In this document: piece by piece, positions 31,217 through 42,243 of the stretch
How positions within the stretch are numbered: position 1 is the first letter of the stretch
Layout of the letters: every line of letters starts with the position of its first letter
Source of the DNA: Adenophora triphylla var. japonica
Lineage: Eukaryota > Streptophyta > Magnoliopsida > Asterales > Campanulaceae
Assembly: GCA_022495995.1 (NCBI GenBank)
Contig: JAFEMH010005386.1
Coordinates: 100,955-164,954, forward strand
Length of the DNA: 64,000 bases
Direction of reading: 5' to 3'
Program-made: the position numbers and the translations under genes
The notes under the pieces: model-generated
Databases searched by the model: none
Seen by the model: only the letters and a program-made list of their open reading frames with translations
What the model was told of the DNA's origin: nothing

Positions 31217-33634
31217 TAATTTAACTACTGAAATGACATGTATTTTCAAACAATGGGAATAATCAACTTTCCAAAAAGATAGATTTAATTGGAGTCAACT
31301 ATTTATACAGAAAACAAGTAAAAACTAATATATTCATAAAAAAAAAAACGATAATAATGAGATTTTTAATAATAAAAAGTTAATTTCTTTGGAAATAATT
31401 AATTTTCCATAATAAATTAATAACTAAAATCAAAATGAACTATCTATTTTGGATGGAGGAGTATTATTATGGAGTACTAATTAATTGATGATTTGTACCA
31501 AATACCAACCAAGTTTTGGTTATTGATAATGATTTAGAATGTTAGAACTCTACCGCCTCTCGTGTCTCAAGAATACAGTATTGTGTTTTCTTATACTCCA
31601 TCCGTCCCATTCAAGTGTGCACCATTGACCAATACACGCCGATTAAGAAATATTATTAAGATAATGAAAATGTGTGGTAGAAAATGAAGAGAGAGAATGA
31701 GTAGAGTAAATAGTAGGTTGATTGAATAAATTGTGTGGTGGAGAATGAGTGGAGTTAATGAGTGGGTAGGATAGGGAGAATATAAAATAAAGAAATATAA
31801 TATATTATTTATATAAAAAAGCATAATTTTTATGGAAAAAATAGTTTTACTTTAATTAACTTTGACAAAAAAATTCTAAATTTTTCTATCTTCCTAATAA
31901 AAGTTGAACTATCATTAATTAATAGTATTGGTGATGGTGCATCACTAACAATTTTTCGAATTTTTATGAGTATAATTGAAATTTCGTTGAAAAATTAATC
32001 AAAGTCACCAAAAAAAAAAAATTAAAGTATACAAATAATTTCTTTGGGACGAGGGGTATAATCATAGTACAAAATTTTGGAAAAACGCATTTCTCCATAA
32101 TCTATATAAAAATGTGTTTTTGAACCGGCTAAACCATGACTAAACCAAATCGCTAACATTTTTGTAAATGACTGACACTTTTCTAAAAACGTACGTGATG
32201 ACATTTTCGTAAATATTGTAGGTTTTCAACTGAATATGTTAGTCGTCAACTCTGGTATTGTCATTCTTCCAAACACGTTTTTCACTGTGGAACAAATGTG
32301 TAGACACTTATCAAAATAAATGTTATATCACTCAATAACAAAATTTTACAAAAAAACTTCAAAGGCACATTTGAGTGCCTTAAGGACATCTTATAGGTTT
32401 TATAAACCTAATGACGTAGGCCAAATGCCGGTAAATTTGGTAGGTCTCAAAATTTCCTTCGATTTAATATGATGTGGGTTTCGTGGTTCATCATTAATCA
32501 AAAGTTATTGAAGTTTACCAGTTTAATGTCAGCAGTATTGATTTTGAGTGTTAGCTACATATGCTGGCACTCATTGTAAGTTGTAACTGATGTTGGCAGT
32601 GCGTTCGAAGTTTCAATTATTTATAAAAATGCCACCGCTCCTTTTAAAAAAAAGTGTCATTTATTTACAAAAATATCACTATCCAATTTAGCCTGATTTA
32701 AAAATGCATTTTTTATAATTAAAAAAAATGCATTTTTCACGTGCACTTAATTATAGTGCAAGTAGTTGAAACTATCTCAAGAGAATTAAATTTAAATAGG
32801 ACAATCTCTTTTTAAAAAGAAAAATAGGACATTTTTAAGAACCAAGTAATATTCTAGAATTACATATCTTAATTTATCAGGCAATAATTGAAAGGTACCA
32901 ATCTTTTCTTTTCAACTTATCAACCAATTCATCACACATATTGCCATAATTTATTTAGTAATCCATTTGTCCCAGACTCCCAGACGATGCCTTCACTTTT
33001 TAATGGTCAATTTATTAAATTTTTGATTAAATATTTAGAATTTTAAAATTAATTTAATAAAATTCTAAAATTTATTATTGATGTGTTATTAAAAATACAA
33101 TCAATAACAAAAAAAATGAATTTTTATTAATAAAATTTATGTTAATATATCTATAAATTATAAGCCAAAATTCAATTAAATTAATCGCTAAAAATGGATT
33201 ATTTTTCTAAGACAAAAACCAATGAAGTATTTTATTAATGTTGTGATTTGTGAAAGAGCATAGTAAGTAAAGGGGAGTTGGAGAAATTATAATATTCTAC
33301 TTGCCCATGTCCTACCTACTCCCTATTTTTACAAACTTGGACCATCTTTCTTAAATTAAAAAAAAAAAACAAAACTTGGACCATCTAAATTCTAAGGGCA
33401 TTTTGGTAACCTTTTGTGCACTCTTCGCAATTTGAGCTCCAACATTGAAAAGTTACCAATCTGATTTCTAAGTTTGACCTTTTCTTGCAAATCGGTATAA
33501 AAACTAACGAGATATTAGCTTTCTAACAAAATCTAAGTTATATGCCGTACATATGACTTTTTAAGGGGCATATTAGGCATTTACCTGTGGCATGTACGAT
33601 TCATGTGTGATGTTCCATCTCCTCCCTTAATAAC
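31217..33634. other. Intergenic, AT-rich; one MITE end
   Basis: TACTCCATCCGTCCCATTCA at about 31595 is a Stowaway-like left end with no right end found. The rest is low-complexity AT-rich DNA without gene signals. Confidence 0.5.
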
Positions 33635-33646
33635 AGCAACACCCCA

Positions 33647-33923
33647 TTATTTTTTATTTATTTTGATTACCCGGGTTCCCCAACTTCGTGGGATCATTCC
33701 TGAACCACCATGTATCGGCCCCTCAGTATGTTGGCGGAGGTAAATCGCGGGATATGCCCTATGCAGCAGTACTGCTTTCTTAACTGCACGGATGTGCCCC
33801 GGGATACTCCAAGGCTCCTGAAACCGAAGGAACAATTAAACCACAGGATCCCCAGGGGGATCGAACCCAGGACCTTTCCAAAGGAAGGCCGGCAAGATAC
33901 CACTCGAACAAGAGACCATTGGT
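33647..33923 (-). mobile_element. tRNA-derived SINE, 277 bp, complete
   Basis: Minus strand: tRNA-like head with B box GGTTCGATCCC and an A-box-like CGAGTGGTAT, a unique body, and an A-rich tail (AAAATAAATAAAAAATAA) at the low-coordinate end. Target duplication AGCAACACCCCA at 33635-33646 and 33924-33935. Short open frames inside are not genes. Confidence 0.85.
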
Positions 33924-33935
33924 AGCAACACCCCA

Positions 33936-34346
33936 GGTCCCCATTTATACCCATTAATGGGAGATTCACACAAAATGTTCAGATTTGAAAAACCTAAAAT
34001 TGAGTTGATTGTTTCTTTGCCTCTTTCATATTCCCTCCACCAAATGTTCAGATTAAAAATCATTCATGTAGAACAAAATATCCACAAAAATCATAGAATA
34101 GACCGAACTCAGTTTTGTCATAAAACTAACACCTCCATAATTTTTATATCGATTTGCATGAATTGTTGAGCTTAGAAATCGGATTATTAATTTCAAATTG
34201 CGAAAAGTGTTTTACAAACATACATAGGTTACCCAAATTATAATAATGTTTTCAACTATGGATAAATTCCAACTCCATAGGGGTTGAATTTTTCTGTCCC
34301 CCCATAGGGCTCTCCCATCACCCCACCCCACACCTCTACACACAAA
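33936..34346. other. Intergenic, no gene seen
   Basis: No supported feature between the SINE and the hAT-like element. Confidence 0.5.
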
Positions 34347-34714
34347 CCCTAACATAGACGTGGCCGGTTGGGCCAACCGCCGGTAAGCCGGTTTATAACC
34401 GCCGATTTTCAACCCCCAAATCACCAATCGGAATCGAACCGCCTAACCGGCTAAACCGGTTACGGTTTAGGCGGTTTAGGTTTTCACGGTTATCCGGTTA
34501 ACCTCCGGTTTGACGGTTTGGATATGCTCGGTCGAGTCCTTGTTGTTGCTCGGCCGAGCAACCCTTTTAGGGTTTAGGGTTTTGAGGGTTGCTCGGCCGA
34601 GTCTTTGGTGTCGCTCGGCCGAGCAACCCTTTTAGGGTTTAGGGTTGAGGGTTGCTCGGCCGAGTCTTTGGTGTTGCTCGGCCGAGCATATCATTTTTCA
34701 GTTAATTTTTTTAA

Positions 34715-35000
34715 CGGTTTTTTGAAAAAAGTTAACTTTTAATTTTTTTCAATTTTTTTTTGGATAAATAAGACTATTTTAGACTTAAGTTTACTACATA
34801 CATTTTTTTTAAAAAAGGTTTATAAAAAAAGTTATGAATTTTTAAAGAAATAAAATTTAACGGTTTTTTGAAAAAAGTTAACTTTTAATTTTTTTCAATT
34901 TTTTTTTGGATAAATAAGACTATTTTAGACTTAAGTTTACTACATACATTTTTTGAAAAAAGGTTTATAAAAAAGTTATGAATTTTGAAAGAAATAAAAC
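34715..35000 (+). repeat. 146-bp tandem duplication inside the hAT-like element
   Basis: The segment starting CGGTTTTTTGAAAAAAGTTA repeats at 34861 almost unchanged, including AGACTATTTTAGACTTAAGT. Confidence 0.85.
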
Positions 35001-35082
35001 TTAACTTTTTTAAAAGAAACGAAAGTATATAAAAAAAAAAGGGACGGTACCCTTAAATTTTATTAATTAAAATACAATTACA

Positions 35083-35444
35083 ACGAGGGTATTGGTAGGA
35101 GTGGTGGTGGAGGTGGTAGGTAGGCTGGTAGTAGTGGACCTAGTGGTATTGATAGGAGTGGTAGTGGTAGCTAGCCGGTAGGAGTGGTAGTAGTAGTGGT
35201 AGTAGCGGTAGTGGTAGTGGTGGTAGTAGTAGTAGTGGTAATAGTAGTTGTGGTGGTGGTGATTGGTGATGGTGGTGATGTAGACCGGTAGTAGTGGTAG
35301 TGGTAGGTAGCGGTAGTAGTGGTGGTGGTAGTAGTAGTAGACTAGTAGTGGTAGTAGTAGTGGCGTTGGTGGTGATGGTGGTGGTGTAGACTAGTAGTAG
35401 TGATATTGGTAGGAGTGGTAGAGGTAGGAGTGGTAGTGGTAGCG

Positions 35445-35476
<32 letters not shown>

Positions 35477-35586
35477 GGTAGTAGTAGTGGTGGTGGTGGT
35501 GATGGTGGTGGTGTAGACTGGTAGTAGTGGTATTGGTAGGAGTGGTAGTAGTAGCGGTAGTAGTAGTGGTGATAGTAGTAGTAGTG

Positions 35587-35618
<32 letters not shown>

Positions 35619-35777
35619 GATGGTGGTAGTAGTGGTGGTGGTAGTGGTGGTGGTGGTGATGGTGATGGTGTAGACTAGTAGGAGTGGTAGTACTAGTAGT
35701 AGTGGTAGTAGTGGTGGTGGTGGTGGTATTGGTGGTGGTGCGGTAGTAGTAGTGGTGGTGGTGGTGGTGGTGGTGAA
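35083..35777 (+). repeat. GGT/AGT trinucleotide microsatellite, about 690 bp
   Basis: Nearly uninterrupted GGT, AGT and GGA/GAT triplets, interspersed with GTAGAC(T/C)GGTAGTAG phrases that recur about every 120-150 bp and indicate higher-order duplication. Confidence 0.9.
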
Positions 35778-36126
35778 CATAACGGCTAGTTTGAAAAAGT
35801 AGCCGTTGGAATGAGTTACGGCGTTACGCTCGCCGAGCAACTCATATGACTCGGCCGAGCATGACCGTTATTGGAAATTAACACTACTGGAAGGTTATGC
35901 TCGGCTGAGCAACTCATATGACTCGGCCGAGCAAGCCAAAAACCGGCGGTTAACCGACGGTTGGCCGATTTTTCAAAACTTCAAACCTTAACCGAACCGG
36001 CCAATTACCGGTTTCGGTTAGTCGGTTTCGGTTAACCGCCGTTGACCGATTTTGACCGGTTTTGGCCGGTTTTCAATCTCCCGGTTGGCCGGTTCGGTTT
36101 ATAAAATGGACACGTCTACCCTAACA

Positions 36127-36613
36127 AACTCCCACCCTCATGCAATGGTCAACCATGGTCGAATTCTCAAATGCAACCCTCTCATTTAGCTAGGGGTGAA
36201 TAAACAAAATATGCAACATATTTTCATGAATTTTACGATCAATGCAATGCATTATTTATTGACATCTTAATGCAATATACTTTATCACTTCGTTACAAAT
36301 AATGCAATTTACGTACTATTTCATGTAACATATTTTCTAATTTTGATTCAAATAATGCAATCAAATTGTACTATTTGTAACAAGATTAGAAAATACGTTA
36401 CATTATGCTGTCATTATATAGTACACTACCTTTATTGATATCAAAGGTATAATACATTTCGAATGATTCGTTAGGGTTATGAACACGAAAACATATTTAG
36501 TAAATGTTGGGCCGGGAAGAAACTCGCATATACATAATGGGACAATGTTTAAATATTAGCATTACTATTTGGGCTCTTATATGCATGTGCCCTCTTCAAG
36601 AGTTTTATCGGTC
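36127..36613. other. Intergenic, no gene seen
   Basis: AT-rich, with several ATAATGCAATTTAC-like phrases (36240-36360). No coding signal. Confidence 0.5.
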
Positions 36614-36629
36614 AAACTGTTAAAGTTCT

Positions 36630-36819
36630 GCATGCGGGGTTTTAGCCTGATGGTTAAAGCTCATGACTTTCAACCTGAAGGTCATAGGTTCGATTCCCCC
36701 ACCAGTGGTTAGAGGGAATGACATTGCCCTCCCTAGCATAGCTAGGCGCCTCTGTGAAGTGCATCAAGGGGGGAGCGGTGAAATGTGTTGATCCCCTTCT
36801 TTTAAAAAAGAGAAAAAAA
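36630..36819 (+). mobile_element. tRNA-derived SINE, 190 bp, complete
   Basis: Plus strand: A-box-like TAGCCTGATGG and a perfect B box GGTTCGATTCC, a body with CTAGGCGCCTCTGTGAAGTG, and an A-rich tail. Exact 16-bp target duplication AAACTGTTAAAGTTCT at 36614-36629 and 36820-36835. Confidence 0.92.
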
Positions 36820-36974
36820 AAACTGTTAAAGTTCTAATTTTGATCAGAGATTAGGCCCAATTTTTTTCAGTAATAAATAAGGTTTTTACTTTTCTTTTTC
36901 TTTTTGGTATTTTCCATAATAATGTTTTTAGTTTATTTTATTCCTAAAATAAATAATGGGACCCATTTATTATA

Positions 36975-37208
36975 CTATCTCCGTCCCAAAATGTTTGTCC
37001 CATTTAACTTTTTTTGTTGAACTTTGACCACAAATATATGACAATTTAATTATATTCATGAAATTCTAAAAATTTCTATTGATTCACCATTAATAATATT
37101 ATCAACAATAACTTTTAGAATTTCATGAACATGATTAATCTCTCATAAATTTGTGGTCAAAGTTCAATAAAAAAGTCAAATGGGACAAACATTTTGGGAC
37201 GGAGGAAG
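36975..37208. mobile_element. Stowaway foldback MITE, 234 bp
   Basis: Long near-perfect inverted ends (CTATCTCCGTCCCAAAATGT, continuing through TTTGACCACAAA) pair over nearly the whole length, so the element folds into one hairpin. TA flanks at 36973-36974 and 37209-37210. Confidence 0.9.
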
Positions 37209-37737
37209 TACTAACAATAACAATTCACTTAGTATTCTCTACCAACTTTGTCTCTCCTACTTAATTTTTCATATTCACAACATTTATTTTTTGGTCAATC
37301 GATCAACATAACATATGTAACATATTTTTGCAAATTGTAATTGTTAGTGTCTAAATAACGCAACGAACTTTCAAAACATGTTTCAAATAATGCAACAATT
37401 TTTTTTTCACTAACGGGATTAGAACTTCTAACGAAATGCTAATGTGATAAACAAGGTGTTAACGGATTGTTAATGTGAATCATGCTCGTACAAAGTTAAC
37501 GGGTGTTATTTTATTTAACGAGTACTAACCGTATCAACAAAATATTAACTTTTGTTAAAGTCATTGATTTTTTATTTTTAAAATTGTACTATTTAAAAAA
37601 AAATTAATAACAGTACATCTCATTTTTTAGACACTAAAAATTAAATTGTTTTATTTGATACAAATAAGTAAAGTACATTACCTTTAAAATAAATTTCCCT
37701 TTATTTTTTTTAATAACCTTAGAGTCAGATAGATTAA

Positions 37738-38110
37738 GGCTCCATTTGTTTCACGGAAAATAACCCCCGAAAAATGATTTATTGAAAAATATTTTTCGAA
37801 AAATGAAAATGTTTCCGAAAAATATTTTTCGATGTTTAGTGAATCTTAAGAAAACATTTTTCGATGTTTGGTAGTTTCATTAAAGTAACTTTTTAAAGGT
37901 AAAATCAATACAAACAAAGAAAAATGAGGAAAATATTTTTCGGAAAACAACTTCCTTAGGTAGAGGTAAGGAAGTTATTTTTCTTAGAAATCAAGCTCAT
38001 TTTTCATTGACCCGAAAAATATTTCTATTGATTTCATTTTTCGATGTTTACCAAACATCGAAAAATGAGAAAAACATTTTCAGAAAAATGTTTTTCCCCA
38101 AACAAAAAAT
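37738..38110. mobile_element. MITE-like element rich in GAAAAAT/ATTTTTC
   Basis: Starts GGCTCCATTTGTTTCACGGA and ends AAAAATGTTTTTCCCCAAAC: a partial inverted end, with many inward CGAAAAAT motifs and self-complementary halves. No target duplication could be fixed. Confidence 0.5.
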
Positions 38111-39204
38111 CTAAGAATTGTGAGATGGAGAAAAAGATGGTTATGTAATATTGGCATGTTAAAACACGTGGTCAGTCATCCTAATAGGCGATGTCGAGCA
38201 CGTTAAATTGTCCAATTTTGTTGTTTTGTAGCTATAAGTGATTTGGCAAATGCCATTTTCACTAATTTAAAATTTATCTTGTTTGTTGAGAATAAAAATA
38301 TGTCGAGTAGAAGTTACTCTCGTTATCAACAATTGATTTACGAGTGAAACTTTTAATATAATATATTGATCAGACTCTCTACCGTTCCACTTTTTCGTCG
38401 GTTAAATTTAGTGTCCACGGCTCGGATAAATATCAATGTCCACCATTTTTCTTTAGATTTTTTATTTTTCAATTATAACTGTAGAAGAGTGGGCACTGAA
38501 TTGGCCAAAATCATAATTGCTTAGTATTGTATTTAACACTTACTTTAATGATGAATAAGTAAAAGAATTAGAATTTTTTAATGATGAATAAGTAAAAGAC
38601 TTAGAATTTTATTAAAACAAAATGATAAAAATTCAGTTGAATTGACAAAAAAATTATAAATTTATATTTGATTATCAATGGCTTTTGAACTCATGTTTTT
38701 TTGATTTTTTTTTCATCTTATTTCCTTTTTTAAGTATCGTCATAGCTTTTACAATTTTTAATTTTTATTAAACCATGTCTCCAAATTTCAATTTTTTTCT
38801 CAACCCTTTGATTGAGAAGTACATGTTTCGTGTTAACCGGTCTCAAATTAATTTGAAACTATGTTGTATAATTGGAGGGTATTATACAAAATGTCCTAGA
38901 CTCTCCTTCTTCTCTATTCATCAAAGATCTGCCATTAATCTCCATTTTTTTCCTTTCTCTTTTAGTTATTATTATAATAATATTTTACAACAACACAATT
39001 ATTTATAATCACAATCTATTGAGATTATAAATAATTGTATTATTAATATTTTTTTTCCTTTTGTTATATAATAAATTCTCTTATTCGTTGTTGAAAGTCG
39101 TTGTTTTCTCTCATTTGTTGAGAGTCGTTATTTTCTGTCTATCATTGAGAGCCTACGTGTGTTTGTTTCGTTGTTTGTTGTTTTGTTCATTTTGCAGTTG
39201 CCAC
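38111..39204. other. Intergenic; hairpin and short duplication
   Basis: A 37-bp tandem duplication (AATGATGAATAAGTAAAAGA) at about 38540-38615 and an inverted repeat at 38995-39038. No gene. Confidence 0.5.
38995..39038. repeat. Inverted repeat, 16-bp arms
   Basis: ACAATTATTTATAATC (38995-39010) and GATTATAAATAATTGT (39023-39038) with a 12-base spacer. Confidence 0.9.
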
Positions 39205-40061
39205 TGTTACACAAGGGTGTACAATTACAGAAAAATAATACAATATAAATTGATAAAAAGCAGAAAATAAAAAGGAGAAGTTGTTGAATTTCTGCACGAG
39301 CCCAATGAAATCACTGTCTCCTTAAGACATATTCGACTCCTCACCGAGTGTGCTTGAGATTTCTTGAGTCGCTTGTCTCCCAGGATAGAACGTGCGGACC
39401 GGGGGCACTTTGCACCTAAAGTTCCCGGCGAGTTGAATTGTGCTTGAACAATATCACCACTTCTTTGTATATGCAAGCTAGGAGGCCAAGGAAGGATATG
39501 ACAATATGCAACCAAAGAGAAAATGGAAGAGGATTTGCAGGAGCAAATGTGTATTTTTCTGCTGTGTTCTTATGATTTTCAAGCTTGTCAACACCATTAT
39601 ATAGCCAAGAATCAAAACGGCCATTTTAGAATTTAATTTTCAGTATTAATCACAATTAAAAACTGAAATTAAACTTATTAAAGCCAAGAATCAAAACGGC
39701 CATTTTAGGATTTAATTTTCAGTATTAATCACAATTAAAACCTGAAATTAAACCTATTAAACCGAGATTATTAAACCCATTTAATATCCGGATTTATGTT
39801 TTGATACTTATTGCTTGGCTGTTACAATTTGAAAATTCACACAATCATCAATGCCCATTTTGATTCAAAATCAATTTTGATTTACAAAATCAAAATTTAT
39901 TTGGCCAAATCCTTTGAGCATCTATATTTAATTCATCCAAAACCCATTTTGGACAATTAAATATTTTATTTCACAAACACAAACCAATTAAGTAATTTGA
40001 CAAAATTACCCTTTAGAAATTAAACCATTAATTTCCTTCAAAACACACCATTTTTCCAATA
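39205..40061 (-). repeat. Tork-type 3' LTR, about 857 bp
   Basis: On the minus strand it starts after the polypurine tract GTGGGGGATT with TATTGGAAAA (one change from the usual TGTTGGAAA) and ends CTTGTGTAACA. It contains a 79-bp tandem duplication (39604-39682 and 39683-39761). Confidence 0.65.
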
Positions 40062-40574
40062 ATCCCCCACATGAAGAAAATTCATGAGGATAGGTGATAA
40101 AGTCCGGCAGTCGAAAACCTGCATATGATAGGTAGGGGTTTGCCCTTTGAACCTTTCCTTGTAAAAGCATATTTACTCTACTCGCTAATCAGTAGACACG
40201 ATGTCCTTGAACTGCTAGCTTTTTGTGTAGCCGATCATATACTTTACACAGGTATCTTCCTAACACAATTCAGCTCTCATAGCTGTGTCCATTCATGGCC
40301 TTGGATCACAATGCCTGGTTCTGTGAGAAGGTCTAAGAATTGAGCCTCACACAATTCTCCTCGAAGCGGCCTCTACTTCTTTCTCACATAGGTGATTCTT
40401 TTAAGTAATTCATTTTACTTCACATAAGAATCATTAAAAGCCATAGGCTTAACCTCATTCATCTCGGAATGTCACTTTAAGGAATGAGTATAGGGTTGAC
40501 CCCCACAGTGACGCTACAAGTATATTAACAGTTAGGTTGTCCCTTTGAACCTAGATCTTGGGATCTCCAGTCAA
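40062..40574 (-). other. Tork-type 3' noncoding tail and polypurine tract
   Basis: Noncoding stretch between the RNase H stop and the LTR, ending in ATGTGGGGGATT, typical of Tork elements. No gene. Confidence 0.6.
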
Positions 40575-40807
40575 CTATGTTGGGTTTTCCACTGCGTTTA
40601 ACTTCTCAAGAGGCTTTAAACCCATTCCCAATGTCAACCTTGCAACTATCTCTTTACTTAACCCTTTGGTTAGCGGATCCGCCAAATTATCTTTTGACCT
40701 CACATAGTCAATAGATATGGTGCCAGTTGCAAGTAGTTGTTTAATGGTATTATGTCTTCGACGTATATGTCTAGACTTACCATTATACATATGACTTTGT
40801 GCCCTAC
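40575..40807 (-). pseudogene. Tork-type RNase H, C-terminal piece
   Basis: Open frame with MYNGKSRHIRRRHNTIKQLL, ISIDYVRSKDNLADPLTKGL and LGMGLKPLEKLN, the standard end of copia RNase H. The upstream part of the domain lies 14.6 kb away at 55422 onward. The first four codons of the apparent frame belong to the inserted element. Confidence 0.88.
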
Positions 40808-42172
40808 TGTTAGTCAAATATATACTTAGGCTTAGAATTGCTTAATCCCAATCATAACAAGCATTAATGAGGACCCCTAATTTAGTTAGATCAAAATAGA
40901 ATTTTTCTATGTACCATAGGATCCCTTAGTACTTGTGCTCAGTGTTTTTGCTATGTATTTTTCTCAAGATTTGATGACTTGAAGACCTGAGTATTTCCAT
41001 CAGCAATGTGTGAGTTACCGGTTGAAGTCAAGCACGGTCAAAGCTCCTTTACCGGTTTACCTATCTTATCGGTTGAATTACCGGTCCAAGAACCTGCTAT
41101 AGCTTACTCCTCAAGATTGTTAGCAATCTTGCCGGTGCATTAATTGCTCACAACCACCCGCCCATCAACTTTAGCTAAAGTTGGTAAAGCAAGCATGCCG
41201 ACATGACATCTCCGCAAAGAAATCAATACCTTCTTTGAGAATGTCAAGTAACCAGCACTCACAGCGCCCCTTCTATCTCTCGGGAAATCCTCTCTATCCA
41301 ATCTCGTGCATTTAATGCAAGGATCTTCCCATTTAATGCCCGCTACCCAAGTCATCATTGCAACCTCTTCAAAGACAACGGCTCCTTTTCAAAGTTCACT
41401 ATAAATAGATTTTCTGGAGCATTGAAGAAGGTGGGGTGCATTTATGATTCTTGAGAGTGAGCTGTTTTGAACTACCAACCTGCACATTCTCTAGCTCAAG
41501 ACATTCAAAGCAAGTCCCTTTATTCACTAGACATCTCTGTTAGGACTTATACACTGGCACCTCAATCAATTCTGAAGTGTTCCTCCATTAGACTACTTAT
41601 GGAACACATTGATTGATTCACACGCAACACCCTAGAGAAATCAAATTTCACTTGTGAGCACATCTCTAGAAAACACCAGGTCTTTATTGTAGCACGACCC
41701 ATTAGTGGTCACCTTTAGATTGGCGACCTTTCAATCATTGGCTTGCAACTTGTAATAGGTAGAATCCATTAATAAAGTAGTGCACTCTTCACAAATCCAA
41801 GTTCCGACCAAACTTGGTAGAGGACGTAGCAGCTTATTTAACACTCGCGAACCTCTTCAAACAATGTGTCATTTATTGCTTTGTTTGTTTTCTTGTTGTG
41901 TAGTTGTAATCGCTGAAAATCTCTCAACCGGTCACAACCTATTGACTTCACTTACCGCTCATTTTGTTTGTCTTACTTGGAAATAATTTTTGTCTTGACT
42001 TGCATGATATTTTGTCTTACCGGTTTGCCTTTTCTCTAAACCGAAAACTTAATTTCCGCCGTGCAAAATCACTTACCGTGAGCTAAAGTTTTTCAAAAGA
42101 AGTTTTATCAAAAAGTTATGCATGTGCTATTCACCCCCCACTAGCCCGATTCCTACCATTTGGGACCTAACA
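40808..42172 (+). repeat. SIRE-type 5' LTR (1365 bp)
   Basis: TGTTAGTCAAATATATACTT...GGGACCTAACA. TATAAATA at 41400-41407 is the probable promoter. Short open frames inside are not genes. Confidence 0.92.
41400..41407 (+). promoter_or_regulatory. TATA box in the SIRE-type 5' LTR
   Basis: TATAAATAG after a TTCAAAGTTCAC stretch; the same signal occurs in the 3' LTR near 54617. Confidence 0.55.
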
Positions 42173-42173
42173 A

Positions 42174-42187
42174 TTGGTATCGTAGCC
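42174..42187 (+). other. SIRE-type primer-binding site
   Basis: TTGGTATCGTAGCC matches TTGGTATCAGAGCC (initiator Met tRNA) with two changes. Confidence 0.7.
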
Positions 42188-42243
42188 GACAATTTTCGAA
42201 AATCATTTTTCCAAGCTTAACCGCTTGAATTGCCAATTCCAAA

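Larger units (their letters stand above)
34355..36118. mobile_element. hAT-like nonautonomous element, 1764 bp, with palindromes and microsatellite
   Basis: Ends TAGACGTGGCC and, inverted, TAGACGTGTCC, with an exact 8-bp duplication CCCTAACA at 34347-34354 and 36119-36126. Both subterminal regions are packed with CCGGTT/AACCGG motifs (34370-34520, 35935-36110), then with TGCTCGGCCGAGCA-type palindromes (34520-34690, 35826-35935). The centre holds a 146-bp tandem duplication and a long GGT/AGT trinucleotide tract. No transposase frame; the poly-Thr/His open frame on the minus strand is microsatellite translation. Confidence 0.85.
39205..40807 (-). mobile_element. Tork-type copia element, left arm (3' end and LTR)
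   Basis: Minus-strand element interrupted at 40807 by the SIRE-type element and resuming at 55422. This arm holds the RNase H C-terminus, the 3' tail and the 3' LTR. The outer edge TGTTACACAAGG at 39205 would be the LTR end; GCCAC (39200-39204) would be the target duplication but its partner is outside or lost. Confidence 0.75.

Noticed and set aside
35391..35840. 149-codon minus-strand frame of poly-Thr/His/Tyr
   Set aside because: It is the translation of the GGT/AGT microsatellite; all three frames stay open for the same reason.
36630..36819. A tRNA gene
   Set aside because: A and B boxes are present but no cloverleaf can be completed; the 16-bp target duplication and A-rich tail show a SINE.
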